Assembly (NCBI GenBank): GCA_963976865.1
Contig: CAXBLY010000005.1
Coordinates: forward strand, 102,474-166,473
Direction: 5' to 3'
DNA length: 64,000 nt
Source of the DNA: UBA1858 sp963976865
Lineage (GTDB): Bacteria > Pseudomonadota > Gammaproteobacteria > UBA4575
Shown one piece after another: positions 37,650 through 45,985 of this stretch. The number at the start of each line of letters is the position of its first letter. Within the stretch, counting starts at the first letter, position 1. A program made the position numbers and the translations under genes. The notes below the pieces were generated by a model that was given only the letters and a program-made list of their open reading frames with translations, did no database searches and was not told where the DNA came from.

Positions 37650-38880
37650 TGCCACCTCAACCGGTCGATGCAACACATTGGTTAAATCGTTCAGCCGGTG
37701 TTTCAAAATCTAACGTTTGCCTGGGTCGTTCGTTTAATTGCCTTGCTACTGCATTCAAACGATTCTGATGAATGTTAGACAGGTCCATTCCCTTTGGAAA
37801 GTACTGTCTCAATAAACCATTGGTGTTTTCATTTGACCCTCGTTGCCAAGGGCTTTGCGGATCACAGAAGTACACTTTAATGTCGGTAGCTAAGGTAAAC
37901 CGCTGATGATCCGCCAACTCACTACCTCGATCCCAGGTTAACGATTTATACAGTTCATTGGGTAACTTCTTCGATTGTTTGATGAGCGCGTTGATGACAC
38001 TCTTTGTCTCTTTGTTCTTCACTTTGGCCAACATCACATAACGCGTATGTCGCTCAACTAATGTCGCAATGTAACTGTTGTGAGTGCCGGCAATGAGATC
38101 GCCTTCCCAATGCCCCGGCACGGCGCGATCCTCAACACTGGCGGGACGTTCACGAATAGAGACCGCATTCGTGATCTGGCCTAAGCCATTATTCTTAAGA
38201 CTGGCATGCTTCGATCGGCGTATCGTGCGTTGCGTTTTAAGATACTGAAGTAACTCTTTTTTCAGTACACCACGGGCCTGAATAAAGAGACTGCGATAAA
38301 TCGTTTCATGTGACACGGTCTTACTCTCATCATTTGGATAGGTTCTTTTTAGCCATCCGGCAATTTGTTGGGGTGACCAGTGTAGCTTAAGTTTTTGGTC
38401 GATGGTGCCGCATAAAAAAGAATGACCGACGAGCTTGCATGGCTTGGGGCGAAGGGCTCGATCCCAGGTCGCTTGCTCCGCATCACTGGCGCGATATGCC
38501 TTCAATCTACCGTTACGTTTGACCTCGCGACTCACTGTTGAAGGCGATCGGCCTAATTGGCTTGCGATTGTCCGCAAAGACAAGTGACACGCAATACCAC
38601 GGGATATCTCTTCGCGTTCCGATAAGGTTAATGCTAATCGTGACCGCTTGCGATCCGGTGGACGGATGCCGCCACTGCGTGATAACACACTGTAAATTGA
38701 TGAAGAACCACGATCAAAGGCGCGACCAATGGACTTCAGCGATTCGCCGCGCTGCCAGCGATCCCACATCTCTTTCTTCTGTGCTTCACTGTAATAAATT
38801 CGGGTTCGATACCTCATTGACGCCACTCCTTTTTACTCTTATTGTAAATTGAAGTGTTGCGTTCACCGGTTGAGGTGGCA
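37650..38880 (-). mobile_element. IS30-family insertion sequence, apparently complete
   Basis: About 1231 bases. Terminal inverted repeats are TGCCACCTCAACCGGT at the left end (from 37650) and its exact complement at the right end (to 38880). The match continues inward with three mismatches to about 28 bases. A two-base AC flanks both ends, fitting the short duplications of IS30 elements. One intact transposase gene fills it on the minus strand, and its stop codon lies within the left inverted repeat. Confidence 0.9.
37657..38826 (-). CDS. IS30-family transposase
   Basis: A 389-residue DDE transposase. The N-terminal half has two helix-turn-helix regions (for example MWDRWQRGESLKSIGRAF and LSLRTIASQLGRSPSTVSRE). 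The catalytic core shows the DDE residues in GHWEGDLIAG, TWDRGSELADH and GSNENTNGLLRQYFPKG. The length fits the family (about 320-390) and the frame is uninterrupted, so it may be active. Confidence 0.96.
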   Translation of the reverse strand: MASMRYRTRIYYSEAQKKEMWDRWQRGESLKSIGRAFDRGSSSIYSVLSRSGGIRPPDRKRSRLALTLSEREEISRGIACHLSLRTIASQLGRSPSTVSREVKRNGRLKAYRASDAEQATWDRALRPKPCKLVGHSFLCGTIDQKLKLHWSPQQIAGWLKRTYPNDESKTVSHETIYRSLFIQARGVLKKELLQYLKTQRTIRRSKHASLKNNGLGQITNAVSIRERPASVEDRAVPGHWEGDLIAGTHNSYIATLVERHTRYVMLAKVKNKETKSVINALIKQSKKLPNELYKSLTWDRGSELADHQRFTLATDIKVYFCDPQSPWQRGSNENTNGLLRQYFPKGMDLSNIHQNRLNAVARQLNERPRQTLDFETPAERFNQCVASTG

Positions 38881-38900
38881 ACCCTTAGCGGACATTCAGT
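38881..38900. repeat. Right half of the palindromic repeat split by the IS30 element
   Basis: This continues the copy begun at 37631-37649. The arm AGCGGACATTCAG is the near-complement of the left arm. Confidence 0.8.
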
Positions 38901-39007
38901 TAAATATGATAACGGGGTCTGTATTTATTGATTTTCTTATTTCGTAGAGAATCTGCGACTGTTAATGTTATTCAAATGTTTGTAGTTGCATGTGAGGCAT
39001 AAAAATC

Positions 39008-39484
39008 GTGGATACCTATGAATTAGAGAAACCTGTCTGGAGTGACGAAGACTTTGAAATCATGGGGTGGCATGATTCTACTGTTTGGGGGATGCTGCAA
39101 AATTCAGATGAATGGGAATATCTATTAGATCTTGATTATATTTTTAAGTGGGTCAATCCAGAAAAAGGAGAGACATATTTTAAATTTTGGGTGGCTCCAG
39201 TTACGATGGTTTTCGATAATACCAGTGACGTAAAAATCCATTTGGAGTCGTCTCAAGGTCATGTCGAGATAGCTGATTTATATATGGAAAACCCTACGGA
39301 ATCACCAAACGGAAAATTTATAAATCATACTTATCGCTTCGATTGTCATAACGGCACTATTTCTTTAAGAGCAACGGGATTTAAGATGTTTGTTAGAAAA
39401 ACACCAATATTGCTAGAGAGGCAGAGTTTAGAATTAAAAGAAAGGGGTGGAGTAAATTTTGGACGAAAAATTAATATCTCTTAA
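39008..39484 (+). CDS. Hypothetical protein, 158 residues
   Basis: Start GTG. No signal peptide or membrane segment. The sequence is rich in Trp and acidic residues, with patterns WHDSTVWG, LDLDYIFKWV and FWVAPVTMVFDN. It suggests a compact beta-rich soluble domain, a look shared by many immunity-type proteins, though I cannot assign a family. It begins the AT-rich orphan-gene stretch after the IS30 element. The small membrane-protein gene starts 8 bases after its stop, so they may be translated from one mRNA. Confidence 0.7.
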   Translation: MDTYELEKPVWSDEDFEIMGWHDSTVWGMLQNSDEWEYLLDLDYIFKWVNPEKGETYFKFWVAPVTMVFDNTSDVKIHLESSQGHVEIADLYMENPTESPNGKFINHTYRFDCHNGTISLRATGFKMFVRKTPILLERQSLELKERGGVNFGRKINIS

Positions 39485-39492
39485 AATGAATT

Positions 39493-39663
39493 ATGATTAC
39501 CAAAATTATCGTTGTTATAATTATTTCAGCAATATTTCTAGGCTATATGTATCTCCTATCAAAAAAGAGAAACATTTCAATTAGTAAAAATGGTTGGATA
39601 GCTTTAGTTCTGTCTGAAGTTGCCTTTATCATATTTGGTATTTTTTTAATGCTCTACTATTAA
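39493..39663 (+). CDS. Small two-segment membrane protein (56 residues)
   Basis: A short open frame from ATG 39493 to TAA 39661-39663. It encodes an N-terminal hydrophobic helix (IIVVIIISAIFLGYMYLL), a basic loop (SKKRNISISKNG) and a second hydrophobic helix (IALVLSEVAFIIFGIFLMLY). No homologue is recognised. The stop is followed 5 bases later by a copy of the palindromic repeat. Another short frame overlaps it from 39486 but has no membrane pattern. Confidence 0.5.
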   Translation: MITKIIVVIIISAIFLGYMYLLSKKRNISISKNGWIALVLSEVAFIIFGIFLMLYY

Positions 39664-39667
39664 TATA

Positions 39668-39701
39668 AAATGACCGCTATTGCGCCGAATGCGGACAATT
39701 C
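39668..39701 (+). repeat. Dispersed palindromic repeat, copy A
   Basis: Contains ATGACCGCTATTGCGCC and GCGGACAATTC, an imperfect palindrome placed directly after the small membrane-protein gene. It matches the other copies at over 70 percent by eye. Confidence 0.75.
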
Positions 39702-39746
39702 AATTAGCAAAATACTCAGAATAAATTATCAAGCAGGTGCTGACTT

Positions 39747-40136
39747 ATGAATATAATTAAAAAAATTATTGCATGGATTTGTATTCTGAACGGAATAGGC
39801 TTATATGCGATTTTAGCTTACTTCTCAACAAAACCAGGATTTTATGTAAATAATATTTTTTTTCTGTTAGCTCTTTACATAATTCCAATTTTAATTGGAA
39901 TAGGTATCCTAAAAAACAGTAAACTAGCATTAATTTTTGCTGCATTACTTTTTGTTTTCCAATTTACAGCCTATTACAACTCAATAGGCTTCGAGATGCC
40001 TATACGAATCGCATTTTCTAGCCACAATGAAGGGAATGTATTAAACATAGATGTAACAGCAATTGTGTTCTTTTTATTAACTCTATTGGCTATTTTTAAA
40101 TCTTCATCCAATAGTTCTTTAGGAAATATTGAGTGA
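39747..40136 (+). CDS. Small integral membrane protein, unknown function
   Basis: A 129-residue protein with four hydrophobic segments (about residues 4-26, 35-53, 57-75 and 100-119) and short polar loops. Base composition is AT-rich, unlike the core genes. No family is recognised. Its stop codon (TGA) lies inside copy B of the palindromic repeat, so gene end and repeat have moved or evolved together. Confidence 0.65.
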   Translation: MNIIKKIIAWICILNGIGLYAILAYFSTKPGFYVNNIFFLLALYIIPILIGIGILKNSKLALIFAALLFVFQFTAYYNSIGFEMPIRIAFSSHNEGNVLNIDVTAIVFFLLTLLAIFKSSSNSSLGNIE

Positions 40137-40164
40137 CCGCTTTTGCGCCGTAAGCAGACGCAAT
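40131..40164 (+). repeat. Dispersed palindromic repeat, copy B
   Basis: GAGTGACCGCTTTTGCGCCG followed by TAAGCAGACGCAAT. The first bases overlap the stop codon of the upstream membrane-protein gene. Confidence 0.78.
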
Positions 40165-40218
40165 TTAAGTATTATCAGCAAAGCTTATATGAACAGAGAA
40201 TAGTCACTTAGGAGTATT

Positions 40219-40725
40219 ATGTGGATCAATAGAATGGTCAAGTTAACATCGTTATGTTTATTCTTAATTATGGCTTTAATCGGATGTGGCGGCGATTCTA
40301 ATCTAGCCAAAGATGTTGGCATGAATGATAAAGAGTCAACCATACTTGTCTTTGGTGAGAACATTTCATTGCTAGGTAAGTGTCAGCTTCATACTAGGCA
40401 ATCAATATTAGGAAACAATATTAGAATTACTTGCGAGTCAGTTAAGGACGATGAGGAACAAGGTATCCTTGAAATCAAAATAGGAGCTGCTAGTGAATGT
40501 CTTTTCGATAATCTTTTCCCAAAGGATGTGATTGAAGAGGTTGTAGAAATTAATAATTTCGAAAAATATGGAAGAAAGCATTTAGAAGCAAAATATAGAT
40601 TTAAAGATAGTAGGTTTATATTTTACAAGCGAGCAATTAATGATAAAGAGATTTGTTTTGAGGCAAGCGCAGTTAAAAGAGCAAAGTTTGCTTTAGAATC
40701 GTCAACTATGTTGATATGGGATTAA
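40219..40725 (+). CDS. Putative lipoprotein, unknown function
   Basis: A 168-residue protein with a lipoprotein signal: basic N-terminus, hydrophobic stretch LTSLCLFLIMALIGC with the lipobox cysteine at about residue 23, then a GGDSN linker. A Shine-Dalgarno-like TAGGAG (40209-40214) precedes the ATG. The mature domain contains three further cysteines that could form disulfides. AT-rich codons. Copy C of the palindromic repeat starts 26 bases after the stop. No family is recognised. Confidence 0.7.
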   Translation: MWINRMVKLTSLCLFLIMALIGCGGDSNLAKDVGMNDKESTILVFGENISLLGKCQLHTRQSILGNNIRITCESVKDDEEQGILEIKIGAASECLFDNLFPKDVIEEVVEINNFEKYGRKHLEAKYRFKDSRFIFYKRAINDKEICFEASAVKRAKFALESSTMLIWD

Positions 40726-40751
40726 ATCAAAATAATGGACTCTCAATCATC

Positions 40752-40785
40752 GAATGACCGCTTTTGAGCCGTAAGCAGACATTCA
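40752..40785 (+). repeat. Dispersed palindromic repeat, copy C
   Basis: GAATGACCGCTTTTGAGCCG followed by TAAGCAGACATTC. This is the best-conserved copy; its arms GAATGACCGCTT and AAGCAGACATTC pair at 10 of 12 positions. Confidence 0.82.
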
Positions 40786-40917
40786 ATACCGCACTTACCG
40801 TTTCGACTCTTTAAGCTTACGTCGACAATTGTAGTAATAGGTCATCGATCCTTTCTCGGTAAGATTGGCACCTTATTGACACTCAATGAAGCTAACTGTG
40901 ACGTTACGAATATAGGG

Positions 40918-41004
40918 TGGTGCCCAGGAGAGGACTTGAACCTCCACCTACTTACGTAGACCAGCACCTGAAGCTGGCGCGTCTACCAATTCCGCCACCT
41001 GGGC
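40918..41004 (-). tRNA. tRNA-Leu (anticodon CAG)
   Basis: An 87-base type II tRNA on the minus strand, including the encoded CCA. Acceptor GCCCAGG/CCTGGGC, long variable arm, T arm GGAGG-TTCAAGT-CCTCT, anticodon loop TTCAGGT giving CAG. Confidence 0.96.
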
Positions 41005-41293
41005 AATCCTTACACGCATCACCATATAAAACTGATGAGTACCCGCAATTACTACAAAAACGATGGGGGGTTAACAAACCTCAGGTCGCCCACCGCAAGT
41101 AACCGCGTGATTATACGCTTAATTCCCGCGCCTACCACTTATTCCAGGTAGCGCCTGAAGCATCTGCTACCTTAGAACCCTTTACCAGAGATCTTGATAC
41201 TTCAGATCAATGGACACTGATAAGTAGCGGCCAAGCGTTTACATAAAACCTGCATGAACCTATCGCGATTGTGGTCAGAAAATTGATCAGCTC

Positions 41294-41327
41294 TAAATGA
41301 CCGCATTTGAGCCTGAAGCGGACGTAA
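41294..41327 (+). repeat. Dispersed palindromic repeat, copy D
   Basis: AAATGACCGCATTTGAGCCT followed by GAAGCGGACGTAAT, in the gap between two tRNA genes with no gene directly upstream. Confidence 0.72.
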
Positions 41328-41351
41328 TATAGATAAGTTAGAAACAGCTAT

Positions 41352-41374
41352 CGAATGACACAAAGCAGACATTT
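41352..41374 (+). repeat. Dispersed palindromic repeat, shortened copy E
   Basis: CGAATGACACAAAGCAGACATTT keeps both outer arms but has lost most of the central loop. It lies 25 bases after copy D. Confidence 0.6.
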
Positions 41375-41552
41375 GTAAAACCTGTTGTCTGTTAAGTTAT
41401 GCAGTTACGTTGATGTACCACGTATAATTTTTAGAATAACAGCTGATGTTTTTAGTGTTATGTAAGAAGTGGGCTTGTTACCCACGTGCTACCCACGCGC
41501 AAAAAGTGATCAAATATAAGGTGAGGTGGGTGAGCTAGGAAGTTGTTTTGAT

Positions 41553-41628
41553 TGGCTCCTCGGGACGGGCTCGAACCGCCGACCTAGTGATTAACAGTCA
41601 CCCGCTCTACCAACTGAGCTACCGAGGA
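41553..41628 (-). tRNA. tRNA-Asn (anticodon GTT)
   Basis: A 76-base tRNA on the minus strand with encoded CCA. Acceptor TCCTCGG/CCGAGGA, D arm GCTCAGTTGGTAGAGC, anticodon loop CTGTTAA giving GTT, T loop TTCGAGC. Confidence 0.96.
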
Positions 41629-41970
41629 TCAGGAAGGCCGAGATGTTACTGGTCTCTAGTGGTTCGGTCAACTCTCAGATTTCCTGTCGAATATCGTAAT
41701 TTCCCCAACGCTTATCTCATCAGCTAGTGAATTATATGGAAATGTGAACTACTACTAGCATGTGAGGGTTAATACGTTAGGTAAGTCACTTTTCGTGTTA
41801 ATTCAACGGATTACTATTCCTACTCTAGGTAATGGGCTGGTTACACGGCTCAGACACAGGTCATCAGACGGTTTCTACCAGTCGGCAGAGGTGATTTTTT
41901 GTGTACTGTGGAACTTAATACAGTAGCCGAATGAATGTCATGGAGACTCAGGGATTAAGGAGAATTTTGG
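41629..41970. other. Gene-free stretch upstream of tRNA-Asn and the Bro-N gene
   Basis: These 342 bases show no gene. They should hold the tRNA-Asn promoter (leftward) and the promoter of the Bro-N gene (rightward). A good Shine-Dalgarno AAGGAG lies at 41957-41962. Confidence 0.45.
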
Positions 41971-42351
41971 GTGAGTAGTGTTGCGATAATGGAATATGAG
42001 GGCCACCAGATCAGGTTGGTTGAACGGGAAGCAGGAGATATGTGGTTTGTTGCCGCAGATGTTTGCCGCTGCGTGGGTTTGGCTATCAATAGTCGTACGG
42101 GCAAACCTAACGTGACTGTTGCTACACGTGAGCTGACAGATAAGCAAAAAGAGAAGTTTCGTGTCGATACTCCGGAAAATCCAAAAAATCCATGGATTGA
42201 TATGATGATTGTTTCAGAAAATGGCTTAATGCAAATGTTAAGCTTGTCGGATACGATCCAAGCCCAACGATTTAAACAGTTTGTTGAGCAGGAATACCCA
42301 AACTTCAATACATGTTCTAATTACGCTGAAGCAAGAAGTTCTGCAGAATAA
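41971..42351 (+). CDS. Bro-N domain protein (phage antirepressor-like)
   Basis: A 126-residue protein consisting of one Bro-N/KilA-type domain: an N-terminal strand (IMEYEGHQIRLVERE), MWFVAADVCRCVGL, and SENGLMQMLSLSD, the conserved C-terminal part. Such DNA-binding domains are common in phage antirepressors and mobile islands. No C-terminal partner domain is present. The start is GTG with Shine-Dalgarno AAGGAG 8 bases upstream. It lies beside tRNA-Asn and is probably a remnant of an integrated element. Confidence 0.82.
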   Translation: MSSVAIMEYEGHQIRLVEREAGDMWFVAADVCRCVGLAINSRTGKPNVTVATRELTDKQKEKFRVDTPENPKNPWIDMMIVSENGLMQMLSLSDTIQAQRFKQFVEQEYPNFNTCSNYAEARSSAE

Positions 42352-42407
42352 GCTTCAGTTAAAGAGTGCACGCAAATCTATTATGTGCACTCATCGATTC
42401 ATGTCAG

Positions 42408-43601
42408 TTAGCCTAATAATTCTTTAAGTCGTTTGGTTGCATCGGCCAGCTTTTCTTTGGAATTTGCAAACGAAATGCGCATGTAACCAGGCAGGCCAAA
42501 TGCTGTGCCCGGTACAACGGCAATACCGCACTTGGTTAACAGATATGTTGCAAATTGCACATCATCTTCTACGCCCTCAGTCTGTCGAATGGCCTCGTCT
42601 ACGTTGGCAAAGCAATAGAAAGTACCTTGTGATTTAGAACAGGTAATTCCACTGACCTTGTTAAGCTCCTCAACGACGAAGTTATGCCTGTCTTCAAAGG
42701 CAGCACTCATATTTCTTACGCATTGCTGGTCAGAGCTTAATGCCGCTTCAGCAGCAGCTTGAGAGATCGAGCAAGGGTTAGAAGTGCTTTGAGACTGAAT
42801 GTTTTTCATGGCCTGAATGATACTGACAGGACCTGCTGCATAGCCGATGCGCCAGCCAGTCATTGAATATGCCTTGGATACGCCATTCAGTACAAGAGTT
42901 CTTGATTTCAACTCCGGACACACTGACAGAATATTGCTGAATTTTTCGCCATTAAATAAAATGTGCTCATACATGTCATCGGTGGCAATTAATATCTGCG
43001 GATGCTTGATTAATACTTCGGCCAGACTTTCCAGTTCGCTCTTTGTGTAACTAGCCCCTGTAGGATTAGACGGGCTATTCAATACCAGCATTTTGGTTTT
43101 AGTGCTGATCTTGCTGGTGAGCTGTTTGGCGGTAATCTTAAAAGACTGGGTATGGTCGGCTATAATAAATGCAGGGATACCGTCAGCCAGTAACACCATG
43201 TCAGGATAAGAGACCCAATAAGGTGCAGGAATAATGACTTCGTCATCCTGATTAATGACAGCCTGACAAAGATTGTAAAAACTCTGCTTACCACCATTCG
43301 AGACAAGGATTTCATTTGGTCTGTAACTTAATCCATTATCGCGCTCGAATTTGGCAATTACCGCTGCTTTCAGTGAATTTGTTCCATCGACAGCTGTGTA
43401 TTTGGTTTTACCTGACTGGATAGCCTCTATCGCTGCTTGTTTAATATGGTCCGGAGTGTCAAAGTCTGGTTCTCCAGCAGCAAGATTAATAATGTCCACA
43501 CCCTCAAGGCGAAGCTGATTTGCCTTTGCAGTTACAGCTAAGGTAGGTGAGGGTTTGATTCTTCGCACGCGAGAAGCTAATTTAATGTTCAATTGCGTCA
43601 A
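42408..43601 (-). CDS. Class I PLP aminotransferase, aspartate aminotransferase type
   Basis: A 397-residue fold-type I aminotransferase. LNGVSKAYSMTGWRIGY contains the PLP lysine, and LNSPSNPTGASY plus the C-terminal YMRISFANS (substrate-binding arginine) match the AspC/AspB subgroup Ib that makes aspartate from oxaloacetate. It is divergent from uvrB across 72 bases, an arrangement also found in Pseudomonas. Prephenate activity, known in related enzymes, cannot be excluded. Confidence 0.92.
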   Translation of the reverse strand: MTQLNIKLASRVRRIKPSPTLAVTAKANQLRLEGVDIINLAAGEPDFDTPDHIKQAAIEAIQSGKTKYTAVDGTNSLKAAVIAKFERDNGLSYRPNEILVSNGGKQSFYNLCQAVINQDDEVIIPAPYWVSYPDMVLLADGIPAFIIADHTQSFKITAKQLTSKISTKTKMLVLNSPSNPTGASYTKSELESLAEVLIKHPQILIATDDMYEHILFNGEKFSNILSVCPELKSRTLVLNGVSKAYSMTGWRIGYAAGPVSIIQAMKNIQSQSTSNPCSISQAAAEAALSSDQQCVRNMSAAFEDRHNFVVEELNKVSGITCSKSQGTFYCFANVDEAIRQTEGVEDDVQFATYLLTKCGIAVVPGTAFGLPGYMRISFANSKEKLADATKRLKELLG

Positions 43602-43673
43602 TTTTCCTAACAGAGGTTTCAGTGTGAATTCGGGCCGTGATCATACTGTATTTTACCCGTGTCAATAAAGTAA

Positions 43674-45701
43674 ATGATTAAAGAATTTCGAATTGAATCA
43701 TCATTTGAGCCATCAGGTGATCAGCCAACTGCAATAGCAGAATTAACAGAGGGTTTAAATGACGGGCTTGCACACCAGACATTACTGGGAGTCACGGGGT
43801 CAGGAAAAACCTTTACTATCGCTAAGGTGATAGAGCATGTGCAAAGACCAACAATAATCTTAGCGCCTAATAAAACCCTGGCTGCGCAGTTGTATGGAGA
43901 AATGAAATCATTTTTCCCGCGCAATTCAGTGGAATATTTTGTTTCTTATTATGATTATTATCAGCCTGAAGCATATGTGCCTTCAAGTGATACATTTATT
44001 GAGAAAGATGCTTCTGTGAATGATCATATTGAGCAAATGCGTCTGTCTGCAACGAAAGCACTATTTGAGCGCAACGACACGATTATCGTCGGGACTGTAT
44101 CTGCAATTTATGGTTTAGGTGATCCACGCTCATATTTGAACATGGTATTGCATCTTGACCGTGGAGATATCACTGATCAACGAAAACTCCTGAGGCGACT
44201 GGCAGAACTTCAGTATAAACGTAACGATATCGAGCTAAAGCGTGGAACATTTCGTGTGCGTGGAGAAGTGATTGATGTGCATCCGGCAGAATCGGAAAGA
44301 GAGGCGATTCGGATTGAATTGTTCGATGATGAAATTGAACAGCTAAGCTATTTTGATCCCTTGACTGGAGAGGTGCTGAGACGGGTACCCAGACTGACAG
44401 TGTATCCCAAGTCGCATTACGTGACGCCCAGAGGCGTCATACTGGAAGCGATTGAGTCGATTAAAGTAGAGCTTAAAGAGCGGCTGGATGGTTTGAGAAG
44501 TATCGATAAGCTGGTTGAGGCGCAGCGTCTGGAGCAGCGGACACAGTATGATCTGGAAATGATGCAGGAGCTCGGTTATTGCAATGGAATTGAAAATTAC
44601 TCGCGTTACCTGAGTGGCCGAGGCCCGGGTGAGCCTCCTCCCTGTCTGTTAGATTATCTTCCAGATAATGCATTAATGGTTATGGATGAGAGCCATGTAT
44701 CGGTACCCCAGTTTGGTGGCATGTACAAAGGGGATCGGTCGCGCAAGAGTACTCTTGTTGAATACGGATTCAGGTTGCCGTCTGCGCTAGATAATCGCCC
44801 GCTAAAATTTGAGGAATTCGAAAGCCTGTCGCCCCAGGTTATTTATATATCTGCAACTCCTGGTGACTACGAACTGAATAAATCTTCACGGGTAGCAGAG
44901 CAGGTTGTGCGTCCGACTGGTTTGATTGACCCTGTTATTGAAATACGCCCGGTTGCTTCACAAGTGGATGATGCGCTGTCAGAGATTAATGAACGTGCGG
45001 CTAAAGGTGAACGCGTACTGATTACTACACTGACCAAACGCATGTCAGAAGACCTGACTGAGTACCTTGAAGAGAATGGTGCGCGAGTCAGATATCTGCA
45101 TTCAGATATTGATACAGTAGAGCGCGTAGAAATTATTCAGGATCTGCGTAAAGGCGTATTTGATGTGTTGGTGGGGATTAACCTTCTGCGAGAAGGTCTG
45201 GATATTCCCGAGGTCTCATTGGTTGCGATATTTGATGCGGATAAAGAAGGCTTTCTGCGCTCCGACCGTTCTCTCATACAAACCATTGGACGGGCAGCAA
45301 GGAACCTGAATGGCAAAGCTATCCTGTATGCCGATCGTGTTACCGGTTCCATGCAGCGCGCCATCGAAGAAACAGACCGTCGTCGTACCAAACAGCAGGA
45401 GTACAATAAAAAGCACAATATCACTCCGCGCAGCGTTGAAAAATCGATCGGCAATATTATGGAAGGCGCGCAATCCCGATATGATCAGCAGCGATACAAG
45501 CAAATGCGTGACATTGCGGAGGTGAATGGTGATTACGAAGTGCTGACACCTGCGCTGGCGATAAAGCAGATCCAGATACTTGAACAAAAAATGTATGATT
45601 TTGCGCGCAATCTCGAATTTGAAGATGCAGCTAGAATAAGGGATGAAATTCAGCGTTTGAAAAACTTTGCTCTGGGCAAACCAGATCTTGAGACCGGCTA
45701 G
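43674..45701 (+). CDS. uvrB: UvrABC excinuclease subunit B
   Basis: A 675-residue nucleotide-excision-repair helicase. Walker A is in GVTGSGKTFT, the beta-hairpin that probes damage is in YYDYYQPEAYVP, Walker B is VMDESHVS, and the helicase C-terminal motifs include GINLLREGLDIPE. The C-terminal UVR domain (DFARNLEFEDAARIRDEI) contacts UvrC. Length is standard. Confidence 0.98.
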   Translation: MIKEFRIESSFEPSGDQPTAIAELTEGLNDGLAHQTLLGVTGSGKTFTIAKVIEHVQRPTIILAPNKTLAAQLYGEMKSFFPRNSVEYFVSYYDYYQPEAYVPSSDTFIEKDASVNDHIEQMRLSATKALFERNDTIIVGTVSAIYGLGDPRSYLNMVLHLDRGDITDQRKLLRRLAELQYKRNDIELKRGTFRVRGEVIDVHPAESEREAIRIELFDDEIEQLSYFDPLTGEVLRRVPRLTVYPKSHYVTPRGVILEAIESIKVELKERLDGLRSIDKLVEAQRLEQRTQYDLEMMQELGYCNGIENYSRYLSGRGPGEPPPCLLDYLPDNALMVMDESHVSVPQFGGMYKGDRSRKSTLVEYGFRLPSALDNRPLKFEEFESLSPQVIYISATPGDYELNKSSRVAEQVVRPTGLIDPVIEIRPVASQVDDALSEINERAAKGERVLITTLTKRMSEDLTEYLEENGARVRYLHSDIDTVERVEIIQDLRKGVFDVLVGINLLREGLDIPEVSLVAIFDADKEGFLRSDRSLIQTIGRAARNLNGKAILYADRVTGSMQRAIEETDRRRTKQQEYNKKHNITPRSVEKSIGNIMEGAQSRYDQQRYKQMRDIAEVNGDYEVLTPALAIKQIQILEQKMYDFARNLEFEDAARIRDEIQRLKNFALGKPDLETG

Positions 45702-45804
45702 TATCTCTCATAGGTAATTCGTTATTCGCGGCTACAAATTGGAGGTCGACTATGCTACCTTTCGCAATCCTGTGTGAGCGCTGAATTATTCAGACGCTAG
45801 TTGC

Positions 45805-45881
45805 AGGCGCGTAGCTCAGTTGGTTAGAGCACCACCTTGACATGGTGGGGGTCGTTGGTTCGAATCCAATCGCGCCTACCA
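45805..45881 (+). tRNA. tRNA-Val (anticodon GAC)
   Basis: A 77-base tRNA with encoded CCA. Acceptor AGGCGCG/CGCGCCT, anticodon stem CCACC/GGTGG, loop TTGACAT giving GAC, T arm GTTGG-TTCGAAT-CCAAT. Standard structure; compare the deviant copy at 28141. Confidence 0.97.
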
Positions 45882-45954
45882 GGCATGTGAGGAGCTAGGC
45901 CTCGCAAATGAATCGTCGCATAGCGACGCAAAAATATGTCTTTATCAATCTAGT

Positions 45955-45985
45955 CGAGATTGCACGTTTAGACTATCTCGTAGTC
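45955..45985 (+). promoter_or_regulatory. Alternative hairpins in the thrS leader
   Basis: CGAGAT (45955-45960) can pair with ATCTCG (45975-45980), or GACTA (45971-45975) with TAGTC (45981-45985). The two are mutually exclusive and lie 55-85 bases before the thrS start. In E. coli ThrRS represses its own mRNA by binding tRNA-like leader hairpins; an equivalent here is only a possibility. Confidence 0.3.

Larger units (their letters stand above)
41005..41552. other. Gene-free stretch between tRNA-Leu and tRNA-Asn
   Basis: These 548 bases contain no convincing gene. They hold a 7-bp hairpin (AGGTAGC 41146-41152, GCTACCT 41166-41172), repeat copies D and E, and a direct repeat TACCCACG at 41479-41486 and 41490-41497 about 55 bases from the 3' end of tRNA-Asn. 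The layout resembles a decayed integration site (inference). Confidence 0.5.

Noticed and set aside
40917..41102. Open frame of 61 codons on the plus strand across tRNA-Leu
   Set aside because: It is the antisense of a well-formed tRNA; such proline- and arginine-rich frames over tRNA genes are a known annotation artefact.
39668..41374. Integron cassette array with attC sites
   Set aside because: The repeats are short, lack the GTTRRRY and RYYYAAC core sites, and no integrase gene is visible. The cassette-like layout remains of interest but not as a classical integron.
45914..45928. Terminator after tRNA-Val (CGTCGC-ATA-GCGACG)
   Set aside because: The 6-bp stem is perfect but no T tract follows, and the loop of three bases makes it a weak candidate.
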